A model generated the notes under the pieces. It saw only the letters and a program-made list of their open reading frames with translations, was not told where the DNA came from and did no database searches. 64,000 nucleotides of DNA from Jeongeupia sp. USM3 (lineage in GTDB: Bacteria; Pseudomonadota; Gammaproteobacteria; Burkholderiales; Chitinibacteraceae): NCBI RefSeq assembly GCF_001808185.1, contig NZ_CP017668.1, forward strand, positions 3,100,001 through 3,164,000. The letters are read 5' to 3'. Of the stretch, positions 1-9,365 are shown piece after piece. Both the position numbers and the translations under genes were made by a program. Position 1 is the first letter of the stretch; each line of letters starts with the position of its first letter.

Positions 1-76
1 ACAAAATAATTTCTTTTTTTGTTTTGTTTTGGGCGGTGACGTTACACTATGCCGATTGTTGTCGCCGGTGAGTGGT

Positions 77-3000
77 ATGCGTGGTTTGTTGTTTGCCGTA
101 ATCGCATTCGTGGTTGGAGCCCTCGGCTCTGGCATGGAGGCTGGACTGGTCTTGGCGTTCTGTGCTTACGGCGCCAATCTGCTCCTGTCGTTCTCCGGCA
201 CGAACGACGCGCAGTCCGCAGGTTCTTCCAGTTCGGACAAGCCAGCCGCACTGGTACGCCCTGCGCCGATTGCCTTCGGAATGCAAGGCCAAACAGCGCC
301 AGTGACAACCGGGACGACCGAGTTTGATGTGCTGGCTGCCCGGGTCGCGTTGCTGGAAAGCGAAGTTGCTTTGTTGCGCCAGCGGCTGGATTTGCCTCCG
401 CTGCCGGATTCGCTGCCCGAGGCCGTGGCTTCCGTCCGTACGGCTGCCGAATCTGCCGCTCCTGCAACGCCAGTCGTACAGCAGATTTTGCCTGTAGTTG
501 AATCTGGGTACGCTTCGAAGGATGTTCTCCGCGAACCCGTTCCCGAGGTATCGGTCGAGGTTCCGCTTGCCGAGCCGGCTGCCATTGCGCCACTCGTCAG
601 TGAGCCGACAGCGGAGCCATCGGAGCGGGCGGCAGCACTCATCGCGCAGACGCCGACCGGGCCTAATCTGTTCCAGAAGGCCTGGCAATACGCTCGCGAC
701 TGGCTGCTGGGCGGCAATACCGTGGTGCGCGTCGGTGTGCTGATTCTCTTCTTCGGCGTGGCGTTCCTACTGAAGTACGCTGCCGACAGCAACCTGCTGC
801 CGATCGAATTGCGTCTGGCCGGTGTAGCGCTCGGTGCTTGCGGGTTGCTCTTCACCGGCTGGCGCCTGCGCGAGAAACGGCGTGCTTACGGGCTGATCCT
901 GCAGGGCGGCGGGGTGGGGATGCTGTACATCACCGCCTTTGTGACGCTGAAGCTCTTCAACCTGCTGCCGGCCGGCGTGGTGCTGGCTTTCCTTGTTGTC
1001 CTCGCCATTCTTTCCGCACTGCTGGCCATTCGCCAGGACGCACGTTCGCTTGCCGTGATGGGCATCACCGGGGGCTTTCTGGCACCGCTGCTGACCAGTA
1101 CCGGCGGTGGCAGTCACATCATGCTGTTCAGCTACTACGCGCTGCTGAATGCCGGCATTTTCGGCATGGCGTGGTTCAAGTCCTGGCGGCCGCTGAATGT
1201 GCTGGGTTTTGCGTTCACCTTTGGCGTGGCGACGCTGTGGGGTGTTTTGCGCTACGAGCCGGCGTTGCGCGCATCGACCTTGCCCTTCCTGGTGCTGTTC
1301 TTTGCCTTCTATCTGGTGATCGCGATCCTGTATGCGCTGCACCGCGAGCTGAAGGTGCGCGATTACGTCGACGGCACGCTGGTGTTCGGCACGCCACTGG
1401 TGGGCTTCGGCCTGCTGGCAAAGCTGATGCAGGGCGTGCCGTTTGGCCTGGCCTGGGGGGCGGTCGTACTGGCGGCGCTGTACCTCGCGCTAACGTACTG
1501 GCTTAAACGGGCCTATCCCAAGCGCATGCATCTGCTCGCCGAATCCTTCCTCGCGTTGGGGGTGATCTTCGCCACGCTGGCGATTCCGCTGGCCTTTGAT
1601 GGTCAGGCCACGGCGGCGATGTGGGCGGTGGAAGGTGCGGCGATTGTCTGGATCAGCCTGCGTCAGCGGCGTCGTATTGCGCTCGGTTTTGCGCTGCTGC
1701 TGCAACTGCTCGCCACCGGTGCCGTGCTCACGCACTGGGTGCCGGCAGCCGGCGATGCCGTTGTGATCTTCAATAGCGCGTTCATGGCCTTGCTGTTGCT
1801 GGCCCTGTCGGCGCTCATCACCGGCTACCTGTTGCAACGCGACGCCGCGTGCGAGTGGCTGTCATTGTGCCGCCCGCTGGCTGCGGTGTACGCCGCACTG
1901 GGCGGTGTGTGGTGGTTCCTGGGCGGGATGCGCGAAATTCACCGCCTTGTCCCAGAGGCAAACCTGTCCTCGCTGCTCTTCACGACGTTGAGCCTGGTGC
2001 TGGCAGGCGTGCTGTCACGGCGGCTCTGCTGGTCGCAGATGCGCTGGCCGGCGCTGGCTCTGCCGGCAGTGCTGGCCTGCTGGTCGCTTTATCTGCTGGG
2101 TGTTTCGCAGCATCCGTCGGAAAACCTGGGTTGGCTGGTGTTGCCGCTGGCTTTTTCGGCTGGCTGGCTGGTGCTGAAACACCATGAAAATGGTCTGCAG
2201 GGCGGGGCGGTTCTGCACCTGTTGCTGGTCTGGAGCCTGAGCGCCTTGCTGGTGCGGGAGGCCGGCTGGCAGCTTCTCGAATTGATTTCCGAGGGTATCT
2301 GGTTCCATACGGCGATTCCGCTAGGCTGCAGCGCGATACTGCTGCTGGTCTCTTCGTTTGCACCGAAGTGGGAGTGGCCGGTGCAGCTGCATCGCCGCAG
2401 CTATCTGCTGGTCGCGCCGCTCCCGCTGCTGTTCGCACAGGCCGTGTGGTTTGTCGTTGCGCTGGCCAGCAATGGCGATCCTGCGCCACTCGCCTATTTG
2501 CCGCTGCTGAACCCGCTGGATGTCGTCGTCGGCCTGACCTTGCTGTCGGTGCTGGCCTGGCTGCGCATGCTGACGCGCGAAGCGCTGTGGACACCGCCGG
2601 CGCCATTGCCGGCCTGGCTGGTGTGCGGCAGCTTGCTGCCTTGGCTGACTGCCGACATCCTGCGCCTCTTCCATCACTGGAACGACATGGGCTACGGAAT
2701 GACCACGCTGCTGACCTCGCTGAAAGTGCAGTCTGTGCTGGTGCTGTTCTGGTCGGTGCTGGTGGTGCTGCTCGCCAGAAAACTGCGTAGTGACCCCGCA
2801 CGGCAGGTGGTGCAGCGGCTCTCGTTCGGCATGCTGACGTTGATGGGGGCTTGGACACTGCTGGCCAACCTCAGCGACGGGCAACTGCTGTCTTTCACCT
2901 ATATTCCTTTCCTCAATTTGCTGGAACTGGCGCAACTGGCCGCCATCGGCGCGGTGTATGTCTGGTGGCAGCAGCGCCGCAGGCAGGACGAGTCGCTGCC

Positions 3001-3811
3001 CAACAAGCCGGGCTGGCTGCTCTACGGTGGCAGCGCGGCGATCTTCCTGTTGCTGAATGCCGCGCTGCTGCGCGCGGCGCACGGCGGCTGGCAGGCGGAT
3101 TATTCGCTGTTTGGCATTGCTAACTCGCTGGGATTGCAGCAGCTCTTTGCTCTTCTGTGGGCGCTGGCGGCCGGTTTCGGCATGTGGCTCGCCTGGCGCG
3201 GACGCGAACTGCGCCTGCTGCCGGTGGCGGGTGGATTGCTGCTGGCTCTTTGGCTGTGGACCTTCCACGCCAACGTGGCCGATGCGGGCGGGCGCATGGC
3301 GGTTGTACCGCTCTTGAATCCGCTTGATCTGCTGCAGGCGCTGATTCTCACGCTGTTGGGCGCGTGGTTCTGGCTGATGGCCCGGCGGAACGGCGAGCCG
3401 CTGTTACCGGAGAACGCCCTGCGCGTCTTCTTTGGCCTGACCGGCTTTGTCTGGCTGAACGCCGTGCTGCTGCGCACCATCCATCACTGGACGGGGCTTC
3501 CCTATGTCTGGCACGAACTGATGCAATCGATGGTCGTTCAGACAGCACTGTCGCTGTTCTGGACGCTGCTGGCGCTCCTGTTGATGGTGCTGGCGACGCG
3601 GCGTAAGGACCGTGCGATCTGGATTGCCGGTGGCCTGCTGCTGGTGCTGGTGGTGGCCAAACTCTTCATGCTCGATCTCTCGCAGGTTGCCGGCATCGCC
3701 CGCATCGTCAGCTTTATCGGCGTCGGCGTGTTGTTGCTGCTGATCGGCTATCTGGCGCCGCTGCCGCCGGCTATGAAAACTCAGGAAACCCCGGAGCAGG
3801 CCGGTGCATAA
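77..3811 (+). CDS. DUF2339 family large polytopic membrane protein
   Basis: Encodes about 1,244 residues. After a short N-terminal membrane segment comes a soluble stretch with a short heptad-like helix (ARVALLESEVALLRQRL), then a very long run of hydrophobic segments (well over twenty) separated by short loops, which is the pattern of DUF2339 proteins. The biochemical role of that family is unknown; location is the inner membrane. I chose the ATG at 77 because GGTGAG lies just upstream; an in-frame TTG at 29 would add 16 residues. The stop overlaps the start of the DUF3999 gene by 8 bp, so the two were translationally coupled. DUF2339 and DUF3999 genes commonly sit together, which supports both calls. 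No truncation is seen here, unlike its partner. Confidence 0.85.
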   Translation: MRGLLFAVIAFVVGALGSGMEAGLVLAFCAYGANLLLSFSGTNDAQSAGSSSSDKPAALVRPAPIAFGMQGQTAPVTTGTTEFDVLAARVALLESEVALLRQRLDLPPLPDSLPEAVASVRTAAESAAPATPVVQQILPVVESGYASKDVLREPVPEVSVEVPLAEPAAIAPLVSEPTAEPSERAAALIAQTPTGPNLFQKAWQYARDWLLGGNTVVRVGVLILFFGVAFLLKYAADSNLLPIELRLAGVALGACGLLFTGWRLREKRRAYGLILQGGGVGMLYITAFVTLKLFNLLPAGVVLAFLVVLAILSALLAIRQDARSLAVMGITGGFLAPLLTSTGGGSHIMLFSYYALLNAGIFGMAWFKSWRPLNVLGFAFTFGVATLWGVLRYEPALRASTLPFLVLFFAFYLVIAILYALHRELKVRDYVDGTLVFGTPLVGFGLLAKLMQGVPFGLAWGAVVLAALYLALTYWLKRAYPKRMHLLAESFLALGVIFATLAIPLAFDGQATAAMWAVEGAAIVWISLRQRRRIALGFALLLQLLATGAVLTHWVPAAGDAVVIFNSAFMALLLLALSALITGYLLQRDAACEWLSLCRPLAAVYAALGGVWWFLGGMREIHRLVPEANLSSLLFTTLSLVLAGVLSRRLCWSQMRWPALALPAVLACWSLYLLGVSQHPSENLGWLVLPLAFSAGWLVLKHHENGLQGGAVLHLLLVWSLSALLVREAGWQLLELISEGIWFHTAIPLGCSAILLLVSSFAPKWEWPVQLHRRSYLLVAPLPLLFAQAVWFVVALASNGDPAPLAYLPLLNPLDVVVGLTLLSVLAWLRMLTREALWTPPAPLPAWLVCGSLLPWLTADILRLFHHWNDMGYGMTTLLTSLKVQSVLVLFWSVLVVLLARKLRSDPARQVVQRLSFGMLTLMGAWTLLANLSDGQLLSFTYIPFLNLLELAQLAAIGAVYVWWQQRRRQDESLPNKPGWLLYGGSAAIFLLLNAALLRAAHGGWQADYSLFGIANSLGLQQLFALLWALAAGFGMWLAWRGRELRLLPVAGGLLLALWLWTFHANVADAGGRMAVVPLLNPLDLLQALILTLLGAWFWLMARRNGEPLLPENALRVFFGLTGFVWLNAVLLRTIHHWTGLPYVWHELMQSMVVQTALSLFWTLLALLLMVLATRRKDRAIWIAGGLLLVLVVAKLFMLDLSQVAGIARIVSFIGVGVLLLLIGYLAPLPPAMKTQETPEQAGA

Positions 3812-3983
3812 GGCATGGGGGTGGGCGGGACTGGGGTGGCTGCTGCCAATGACGCTGCTTGCGGCGCAACCGCAAGCCCCGGCGTCCACGCCTGACAGCT
3901 ACGCCGTGCGCCAGCCCATCGTGCTGCAGGGCAATGCGCCGGCCTACCGTTTCGAAGTGCCGGCCAGTGTCTATGTAGTTAGT
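3804..3983 (+). pseudogene. DUF3999 family protein, 5' part, split by IS481 element
   Basis: GTG start overlapping the DUF2339 stop. The first 22 or so residues form a signal peptide (WLLPMTLLAA-QPQA), followed by the conserved opening of DUF3999 proteins, YRFEVPASVYVV. At 3,984 the coding sequence runs into an IS481-family insertion. If the IS and one copy of the 6-bp duplication GTTAGT are removed, the frame continues without error at 5,030 as SRQAGLRDLGVFNAAGEPVP, giving a 439-residue protein. So the gene was intact until a recent insertion. Any surviving product is a secreted stub of about 60 native residues plus IS-encoded tail. Function of the family is unknown; it is expected in the periplasm or inner membrane beside DUF2339. 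Confidence 0.85.
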
Positions 3984-4929
3984 TGTGAAGAGTCAAGACG
4001 TTGTTTTTCGTTGCTGAGAGACGGGACATGGGCACGTGGCAGCCGATGCCGTGATGCGGACGGTGCCAGTTGTAATAATGATTCCAATACCTCAGGACTG
4101 CGCCGCGCTCATCCGAGTGTTGATAGGTTTGGCCGTAGGCCCATTCGCGCAGCGCGGACTGGATGAAGCGCTCGGCCTTGCCGTTGGTTTGCGGTCGGTA
4201 GGCGCGGGTGAACCTCTGCTTAATGCCCAGTTCAACGCAAACGCGGCCGAAGTCATGGGAGCGGAAGGCGGGCCCGTTATCGGTGATCAGGCGCTGGAGC
4301 GGTACGCCCAGCGTTTTGAAGTAGTCGTTGGCCGCACGCAGGAAGTCGATGGCGCTGGCGCGGCGCTCGTCGGGGTAGAGTCGGGTGAAGGCGATGCGAC
4401 TATGGTCGTCGATCGCCACGAACAGATATTCCCAGCCGCTGTTTCGGCTGTTCTGGCGACGATCGCCGGTGATGCGATGGCCGACCTGCTCGAAGCGGGC
4501 GAGCTTCTTGATGTCGACGTGCAGCAGTTCGCCGGGCGTTTCGCGCTCGTAGCGCTGCACAGGCTCTGCGGGCTGCAGGTCGCTTAACCGCGATAGCCCT
4601 GCGTGTCGCAGCACGCGACTGACGGTTGCTTTGGACACGCCGATATAGCTTGCGATGCGAGCCTGCAGGAACAGCTTGCGACGCAATTCGATGATCGTCA
4701 GGGCAACGCTGGGCGCAATGGCACGTGGCGAGCGCTCGGGACGCGAGGATTTGTCGAGCAAGGCAGCCGCGCCGCCGACCAGATAGCGGCCCAGCCACTT
4801 GCGGGTGGTGACCGCGCTTACGCCATGGCGTGCCGCCGCCGCCGCGGTCGACAAACCATGCTCGGTGATGTCCTGAACCATTTCCAGGCGACGCAGATAC
4901 GTCAGTCGGGCATTCTTATGTGTGTTCAT
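3979..4929 (-). CDS. IS481-family transposase (copy 1)
   Basis: 316 residues: N-terminal helix-turn-helix segments (MVQDITEHGLSTAAAAARHG; ASYIGVSKATVSRVLRHAGL) followed by an rve/DDE integrase core. The visible acidic residues are D in LLHVDIKK and VAIDDHSR, D in LITDNGPAFRS, and E in KAERFIQSALREW. It cuts and joins the IS ends. The last codons read through the terminal inverted repeat, and the stop codon (TAA) lies in the target duplication GTTAGT rather than in the element. Identical in sequence to the copy at 22,268 except for the final residue, which is set by the target site (Asn here, Ile there). Confidence 0.95.
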   Translation of the reverse strand: MNTHKNARLTYLRRLEMVQDITEHGLSTAAAAARHGVSAVTTRKWLGRYLVGGAAALLDKSSRPERSPRAIAPSVALTIIELRRKLFLQARIASYIGVSKATVSRVLRHAGLSRLSDLQPAEPVQRYERETPGELLHVDIKKLARFEQVGHRITGDRRQNSRNSGWEYLFVAIDDHSRIAFTRLYPDERRASAIDFLRAANDYFKTLGVPLQRLITDNGPAFRSHDFGRVCVELGIKQRFTRAYRPQTNGKAERFIQSALREWAYGQTYQHSDERGAVLRYWNHYYNWHRPHHGIGCHVPMSRLSATKNNVLTLHN

Positions 4930-5023
4930 CCGGTGTCTTGTTCTGTGACTGGGGGTTTGGCGATTTCCAGTCTCGCAGAACTTCTCCGGGTGAACACCCG
5001 AAACAACCTATTGAACCTTCACA
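3984..5023 (-). mobile_element. IS481-family insertion sequence, copy 1 (1,040 bp)
   Basis: The ends are imperfect inverted repeats beginning TGTGAAG and ending CTTCACA, and the element is flanked by the direct repeat GTTAGT (3,978-3,983 and 5,024-5,029). One transposase gene fills it on the minus strand. A second copy of the same length lies at 22,174-23,213 in the opposite orientation; by eye the two differ by at least one base (A versus C in a C-run before the transposase start), so transposition was recent. IS481 proper inserts at NCTAGN with a 6-bp duplication; the other copy here fits this exactly and this one fits as TTAG. Confidence 0.95.
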
Positions 5024-6169
5024 GTTAGTCGTCAAGCTGGCCTGCGCGATCTCGGTGTTTTCAACGCCGCAGGCGAACCGGTGCCGTTCGCGGTCTCGGG
5101 CGTTGCACCGGCTGCCAACCGGGAACACGAGCAGAAGCTGGCGTTCTTCGCGGTACCTGCATTGACGACGGAGCAGGTGACGCAGGACGCCGATGGGCGG
5201 TTGCAACTGCAGAAAATGGTCCCCGACAAGCCGATTGGACTGCTCTTCGACACCAGCCAGCTGCCGGCCGGGCAGTGGCAGGCGCTGCATTTGCAGCTGA
5301 GCGACGACAGCTATCGCGGTCGGGTACAGTGGCTGCTGAGCGACGATCTGCAGGACTGGCGCGCAGGCGGCCAGCACGAACTGCTGAAACTTGCCAGCGG
5401 CCCCGGCCAGACCACGCTCAATCTGGCCGGGCAGCGCGCCCGCTATCTGAGACTGGATTGGCTGGACAAGCCTTTTCACCTGCAGCGGGCAAGCCTGCAT
5501 TGGCGCGAACTCCGGCACGCCGACGCCGCACTGCGCTGGAGCAACTGGCAGCGGGCCACACCCGGCCGGCAATCCGGCGAATATCTGTTCGATCTCGGTC
5601 AGCGCGCGCCTTTCGAGCGACTGGAAATCCGCCTTCCCCAAGTCAACACTGTCGTACTTGCACACTGGTATAGCCGCGATTCGGCACAGGTCCCGTGGCA
5701 AGCGCTGGCACAGGGCAAGCTGAGTCAGCTCGGGCAAGCGTCCTTGCGGGTGGAGGGCTTTGGCAGTGTGCCCAAACGCTACTGGCGGCTGGTGGTCGAT
5801 ACCCGGCAGGGCGGGCTGGGGAAAGGAATGCCTGAATTGCGCGCAGCCTGGCAACCCGAACAGATCACCTTCGTCGCCCGTGGTGGCGGCCCTTTCTGGC
5901 TAGCCTACGGCTATGAAAAGGCCGGTGCTGCGCCGCAGACGTTGGGCGAGCTGCTCGATGGCAGCACGGTGCAGATCGCCTCGGCCACCCTCGCGGCAGC
6001 CTTGCCGCTGCAGGCACGGGCTTCAGTCACGCGTGTCGTCACGGACTCAGATCGTTGGCGCAAGGTCGGCTTATGGGCCAGTCTATTGCTGGCCGTGCTT
6101 TTGCTTGGCGCCATGGCGTGGAAACTGCTGCGCGAGCCGCCGCTGCCCGATGGCGATGTCCGCAACTGA
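5024..6169 (+). pseudogene. DUF3999 family protein, 3' part, split by IS481 element
   Basis: Carries the remaining 380 codons of the gene whose start is at 3,804. Right after the duplication GTTAGT the frame reads SRQAGLRDLGVFNAAGEPVP, which matches the usual DUF3999 sequence after the VYV segment. The C-terminus has one membrane helix (WASLLLAVLLLGAMAWKLL) and a short basic tail, so the mature protein would be a large periplasmic domain with a C-terminal anchor. Without the IS promoter or an internal start (a GTG at 5,081 is available) this half is unlikely to give a secreted product, because the signal peptide is on the other side of the IS. Confidence 0.85.
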
Positions 6170-6374
6170 GCCGAGTGCATCGTTAGCGCATCGCAGGGGG
6201 CGACCACATCGGTGATGCCCATTTGCTGCGCCTGCCGATGGTGCCGCACGGCGACGGACGATTCTGCCCGGAGGCGGACCGTGCCCGGAGCCAATCTGAA
6301 TAATCGATGGTTTCTGACTGGATCAATATTTTTCAGCGGATAGACTGGAGCCTTCTTTCACGAAGGAGACCACT

Positions 6375-6815
6375 GTGCGCAACGTCGCCGACCGCATCCG
6401 CCATGCCCTGATGTTCGAGGTGTTTGGTGTGCTGCTGGTGATTCCCTACGGCTTTCTGCTGTTCGATCTGCCGCCCGCCAAGATGGGCGTGATCGGCGTG
6501 GCCAGTGCGCTGGTCGCCACGGTGTGGAACTACATCTACAACCTCGGTTTCGACCGCCTGATGCTGCGCCACGCCGGCACAACGCGGAAAACGCTGCGGC
6601 TGCGCATCGTGCATGCGCTGCTGTTCGAAGGCGGCCTGCTGCTGATCCTGCTGCCGGCGATGGCGCTCTACCTGCAGATCAGCCTGTGGCAGGCGCTGGT
6701 GATGGATCTGGCCATTGTCGTGTTCTATCTCGTCTACGCCTTCGTGTTCAACTGGGCTTACGACTGGGCGTTCCCGGTCGCCGAGCCGGCACCGCCTGCT
6801 GTCGAGGCGGCCTGA
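6375..6815 (+). CDS. PACE-family efflux transporter
   Basis: 146 residues with four membrane helices in two similar halves, the layout of the proteobacterial antimicrobial compound efflux (PACE) family, formerly called the bacterial transmembrane pair domain. The first half starts RIRHALMFEVFGVLLVIP and the second RIVHALLFEGGLLLILLP, each with the conserved Arg-x-x-His-Ala and a Glu in the first helix of the pair. Each half also has the W-N-Y/W-x-Y-N/D motif (WNYIYNLGFD; FNWAYDWAF). Known members export biguanides such as chlorhexidine and also short diamines, using the proton gradient. GTG start with AAGGAG seven bases upstream. The next gene, a polyamine acetyltransferase, begins 11 bp later, which suggests a shared polyamine-control role. 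Confidence 0.88.
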   Translation: MRNVADRIRHALMFEVFGVLLVIPYGFLLFDLPPAKMGVIGVASALVATVWNYIYNLGFDRLMLRHAGTTRKTLRLRIVHALLFEGGLLLILLPAMALYLQISLWQALVMDLAIVVFYLVYAFVFNWAYDWAFPVAEPAPPAVEAA

Positions 6816-6826
6816 CGGAGATGACC

Positions 6827-7357
6827 ATGCCGAATACATTGCGATTGCGCCCGCTCGAACGCGACGACCTGCGTTTCGTTCATGCGCTGAACAACGACGC
6901 CAAGATCATGCGTTACTGGTTCGAGGAACCGTACGAAACCTTTGCTGAACTCTCGCAGCTTTATGACCGGCACGTCCACGACCAGCGCGAGCGGCGCTTT
7001 GTGGCCGTCGATGACAGCGGGGAATCGGTCGGTCTGGTCGAGCTGATCGAGCTCGACTACATCCACCGCCGCGGCGAGTTCCTGATCATCATCGCGCCGG
7101 GCGCGCAGGGCCGCGGTTACGCGACCGGCGCGACCCGGCTGGCGGTCAACTACGCGTTCTCGGTGCTCAACCTGCGCAAGCTGTATCTGGTCGTCGACGT
7201 GTCGAACCGGGCGGCGATCCACATCTATGAAAAGTGCGGCTTCATCAAGGAGGCCGAGCTGGTCGAGGAGTTCTTCAGCAACGGCCGCTATCACAACGTG
7301 TACCGGATGTACCTGATGCAGTCGCAGTTCCTCGCCATGAAGGCCTGTCAGGCGTGA
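6827..7357 (+). CDS. speG: Spermidine N(1)-acetyltransferase
   Basis: 176 residues. GNAT-fold acetyltransferase closely resembling E. coli SpeG: LRPLERDDLRFVHALNND, the family hallmark RYWFEEPYETFAEL, RRFVAVDD, the acetyl-CoA loop APGAQGRGYATGAT, and the C-terminal YEKCGFIKEAELVEEFF. It transfers acetyl from acetyl-CoA to spermidine or spermine in the cytoplasm and so lowers polyamine toxicity. I start at ATG 6,827 because GGAG (6,817-6,820) is six bases away; an ATG at 6,821 would abut it. It follows the PACE gene with an 11-bp gap, probably as one transcript, pairing polyamine export with acetylation. Confidence 0.93.
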   Translation: MPNTLRLRPLERDDLRFVHALNNDAKIMRYWFEEPYETFAELSQLYDRHVHDQRERRFVAVDDSGESVGLVELIELDYIHRRGEFLIIIAPGAQGRGYATGATRLAVNYAFSVLNLRKLYLVVDVSNRAAIHIYEKCGFIKEAELVEEFFSNGRYHNVYRMYLMQSQFLAMKACQA

Positions 7358-7432
7358 CGCCGTTGAATACCGACAGCGGTGCATTTGGCCGCGGCGTCCT
7401 CCGACTGGCGCGTCATGGCGTGGCCAAAGGTG

Positions 7433-8887
7433 TCATGGCCGTTTGGGCAAACCGAACTGGTATATCAGGCTGAGGTCGTACACCGTTGAGTTCAGCTCGC
7501 CCTTGAACGAGACGATGCGCCCGGCACTGGCGCGCAGTTGCCAGCCCGGGGTGAGGTTGTAGCCCAGAAATGCCATGGGCTGGGTGATGCCGCCGCCCTC
7601 GCTGGCGACCCCGCCGCCGCCGGCAGCGCCGACGGTGAGCTCGGCGCCGGCCACGAGCTTGTTCGACGCAAATGTGTGCTGCCAGCCGGCGCCAAACAGG
7701 CCGACCGAATAGGCTCCGGCATCGCCGGCAAATGCGCTATGCGCCTGGCCGGTGAGGTAGAGGCCTTGCGCCAGGTCGCGCTCGATTCTCAAGCCGATGG
7801 TATCCAGCGCTTCGGCCTCGCCGGTGCGGCGCTGCGCCGCGTGATAGCGCTGGAAGCTGGCACCCCAGCGCCAACCATCGAGGTTGGCCGTCGCACGGCC
7901 GGTTTCCGGGTGGTCCAGTGCCAGTTGCAGTTGTGCGCTGCCGTAGTAGGCCCGGAAGCTGCCTTGCGGGGCATCGGCCAGCCCGGTTTCCAGCAGCAGG
8001 CTGACGTCGCGGCTAAGCGCCACGCGGCCGAACAGCGCGGCCTTGGCCAGCACACCGCCATCGGTGTCGATGGCGCCGCCGCCGCCGGCACCCAGCGCCA
8101 GCTTGCCGCCCAGATGTACCGCGTTGCCAACGACCGGGGTTTCCCAGCCGAGATAGCCGAGCACTTCGGCATAGCCGTCCGCGCCGCCCGAGGCTGCGCC
8201 GGCGGCCTCGATGCCCCACAACCAGCCGTGGCCGAGCACTTGCTGCATATCGACGCCAGCAAAGCCGATATTCCTGTCGCCATCGCTGGGCCGGTACCCG
8301 CCCACCCGCACGCCGATCCGGTCGAACCCGACGCCGCCACGCCGATCGGTCATCAACGATTTGCCGACATTGGCGGCAGCGGTGAAATTGAACGGATCAT
8401 CGAGCGACCAGACCACGCCGAGCTGATTGCTGCGGATGTCGCCGTTCGGAAAATACACCTGCGAGAGCGACAAGCCGGCGCGCTGCCGTCCCCACGCCCA
8501 GGTCAGGTCAAGGTGCGGCCGGAGCATCAGCCCGCCACCCACCGGCGCCGCTGCGCCGCCACCACCGCCGACATAGACGCCGGCCTCCAGTAGCCAGCGG
8601 CCGTAAATGGGCTGGCGCCAAGCTGTTTCCCAGCCACCGGTGAAAAAACCGCCACGCTGCCCCGATACCGCACCGTAGGCGGCCGGGCCGACATACAGGC
8701 CGGGGATGGTTTCGATCAGATACGTGCCGCCGACCATCCCCATGTGCTCATCGCCCGGCAGCGTGACCGTTTCGTAACCGAGACGGAATACCGCATCGTG
8801 GCTGGCAAGCGACGGGGCATCGGCCAATGCAGCGGCCGAAAAAGCCGAGGCAAGGAAAAAAGTAAAGATATTGATCTGATTTTTCAT
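7433..8887 (-). CDS. Outer-membrane beta-barrel protein of unknown role
   Basis: 484 residues with a clear signal peptide (IFTFFLASAFSAAALA-DAPS) and then alternating polar and aromatic strands throughout, ending in the strand YDLSLIYQFGLPKRP. It has many glycine-rich turns, some very dense (YVGGGGGAAAPVGGG; GAGGGGAIDTDGG; GAAGGGGVASEGGG). This is the pattern of an outer-membrane barrel of roughly 16-20 strands. I do not recognise a family or substrate. It stands alone, on the opposite strand to speG, and ends 75 bp from it. Before insertion of the integrative element it was the neighbour of the tRNA-Leu terminator at 9,329. Confidence 0.7.
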   Translation of the reverse strand: MKNQINIFTFFLASAFSAAALADAPSLASHDAVFRLGYETVTLPGDEHMGMVGGTYLIETIPGLYVGPAAYGAVSGQRGGFFTGGWETAWRQPIYGRWLLEAGVYVGGGGGAAAPVGGGLMLRPHLDLTWAWGRQRAGLSLSQVYFPNGDIRSNQLGVVWSLDDPFNFTAAANVGKSLMTDRRGGVGFDRIGVRVGGYRPSDGDRNIGFAGVDMQQVLGHGWLWGIEAAGAASGGADGYAEVLGYLGWETPVVGNAVHLGGKLALGAGGGGAIDTDGGVLAKAALFGRVALSRDVSLLLETGLADAPQGSFRAYYGSAQLQLALDHPETGRATANLDGWRWGASFQRYHAAQRRTGEAEALDTIGLRIERDLAQGLYLTGQAHSAFAGDAGAYSVGLFGAGWQHTFASNKLVAGAELTVGAAGGGGVASEGGGITQPMAFLGYNLTPGWQLRASAGRIVSFKGELNSTVYDLSLIYQFGLPKRP

Positions 8888-9328
8888 TGGGAGATTTTAT
8901 CAAACTTTCATTTGATAAAAGCCCGTGTGACGTCAGGGAAGCCGCAAGTCTGGCCTCTAAGCCGGTGTGAGATGACCGGTCTCAGCCGTACAACACGAGG
9001 CTTGATCAGAAGGGGCTTTGTTGAACGAGCCGGCATCGGTCTCGAGAGGCCATCCCTGTCGAAGCCGACGGCCAATTTTCCGCAGCCACGGCTGGGCCGA
9101 CAAATCAGGCAGATCGCCAGTCCGTGCTCTTTGCCACCATGCTTTTCGGTGGTGAGTCTGCAGTGTCTTCACCATATGCAGCGCACGCTTCGTCGAGCGT
9201 GAACTGCGTAAGCATCTTGCACTCTTGCCTGTGCGTTGCCGGCAAAACGGGTTTGCGATTGTTTCGGCCAACCACGAGGTTGGCTTGCGCCGGCAACGTA
9301 CCTTGATCCACGAGGGCCAGAACGCAAA
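8888..9328. other. Intergenic stretch without a supported gene
   Basis: About 440 bp between the outer-membrane protein start and the displaced tRNA terminator. The part next to the gene (8,888-8,925) is AT-rich and probably holds its promoter. Reading frames of up to 104 codons exist but lack a ribosome site and family features. A GC-rich imperfect inverted repeat (GTTGCCGGC at 9,236 and GCCGGCAAC at 9,290) is present. Confidence 0.5.
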
Positions 9329-9355
9329 AAACGCGATCCTTGGATCGCGTTTCAG
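9329..9355 (-). terminator. Original tRNA-Leu terminator, displaced by the integrative element
   Basis: Perfect stem ACGCGATCC / GGATCGCGT followed on the minus strand by a T-run. It lies directly after a tRNA-Leu 3'-end remnant read in the same direction, so it is the terminator the tRNA had before the element inserted; the tRNA is now 14.4 kb away with another terminator. Confidence 0.75.
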
Positions 9356-9365
9356 CTTTTGTGCT

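Noticed and set aside
8957..9311. Small minus-strand genes upstream of the element
   Set aside because: Frames of 68-104 codons overlap the displaced terminator and GC-rich dyad, lack ribosome sites and have no recognisable sequence.
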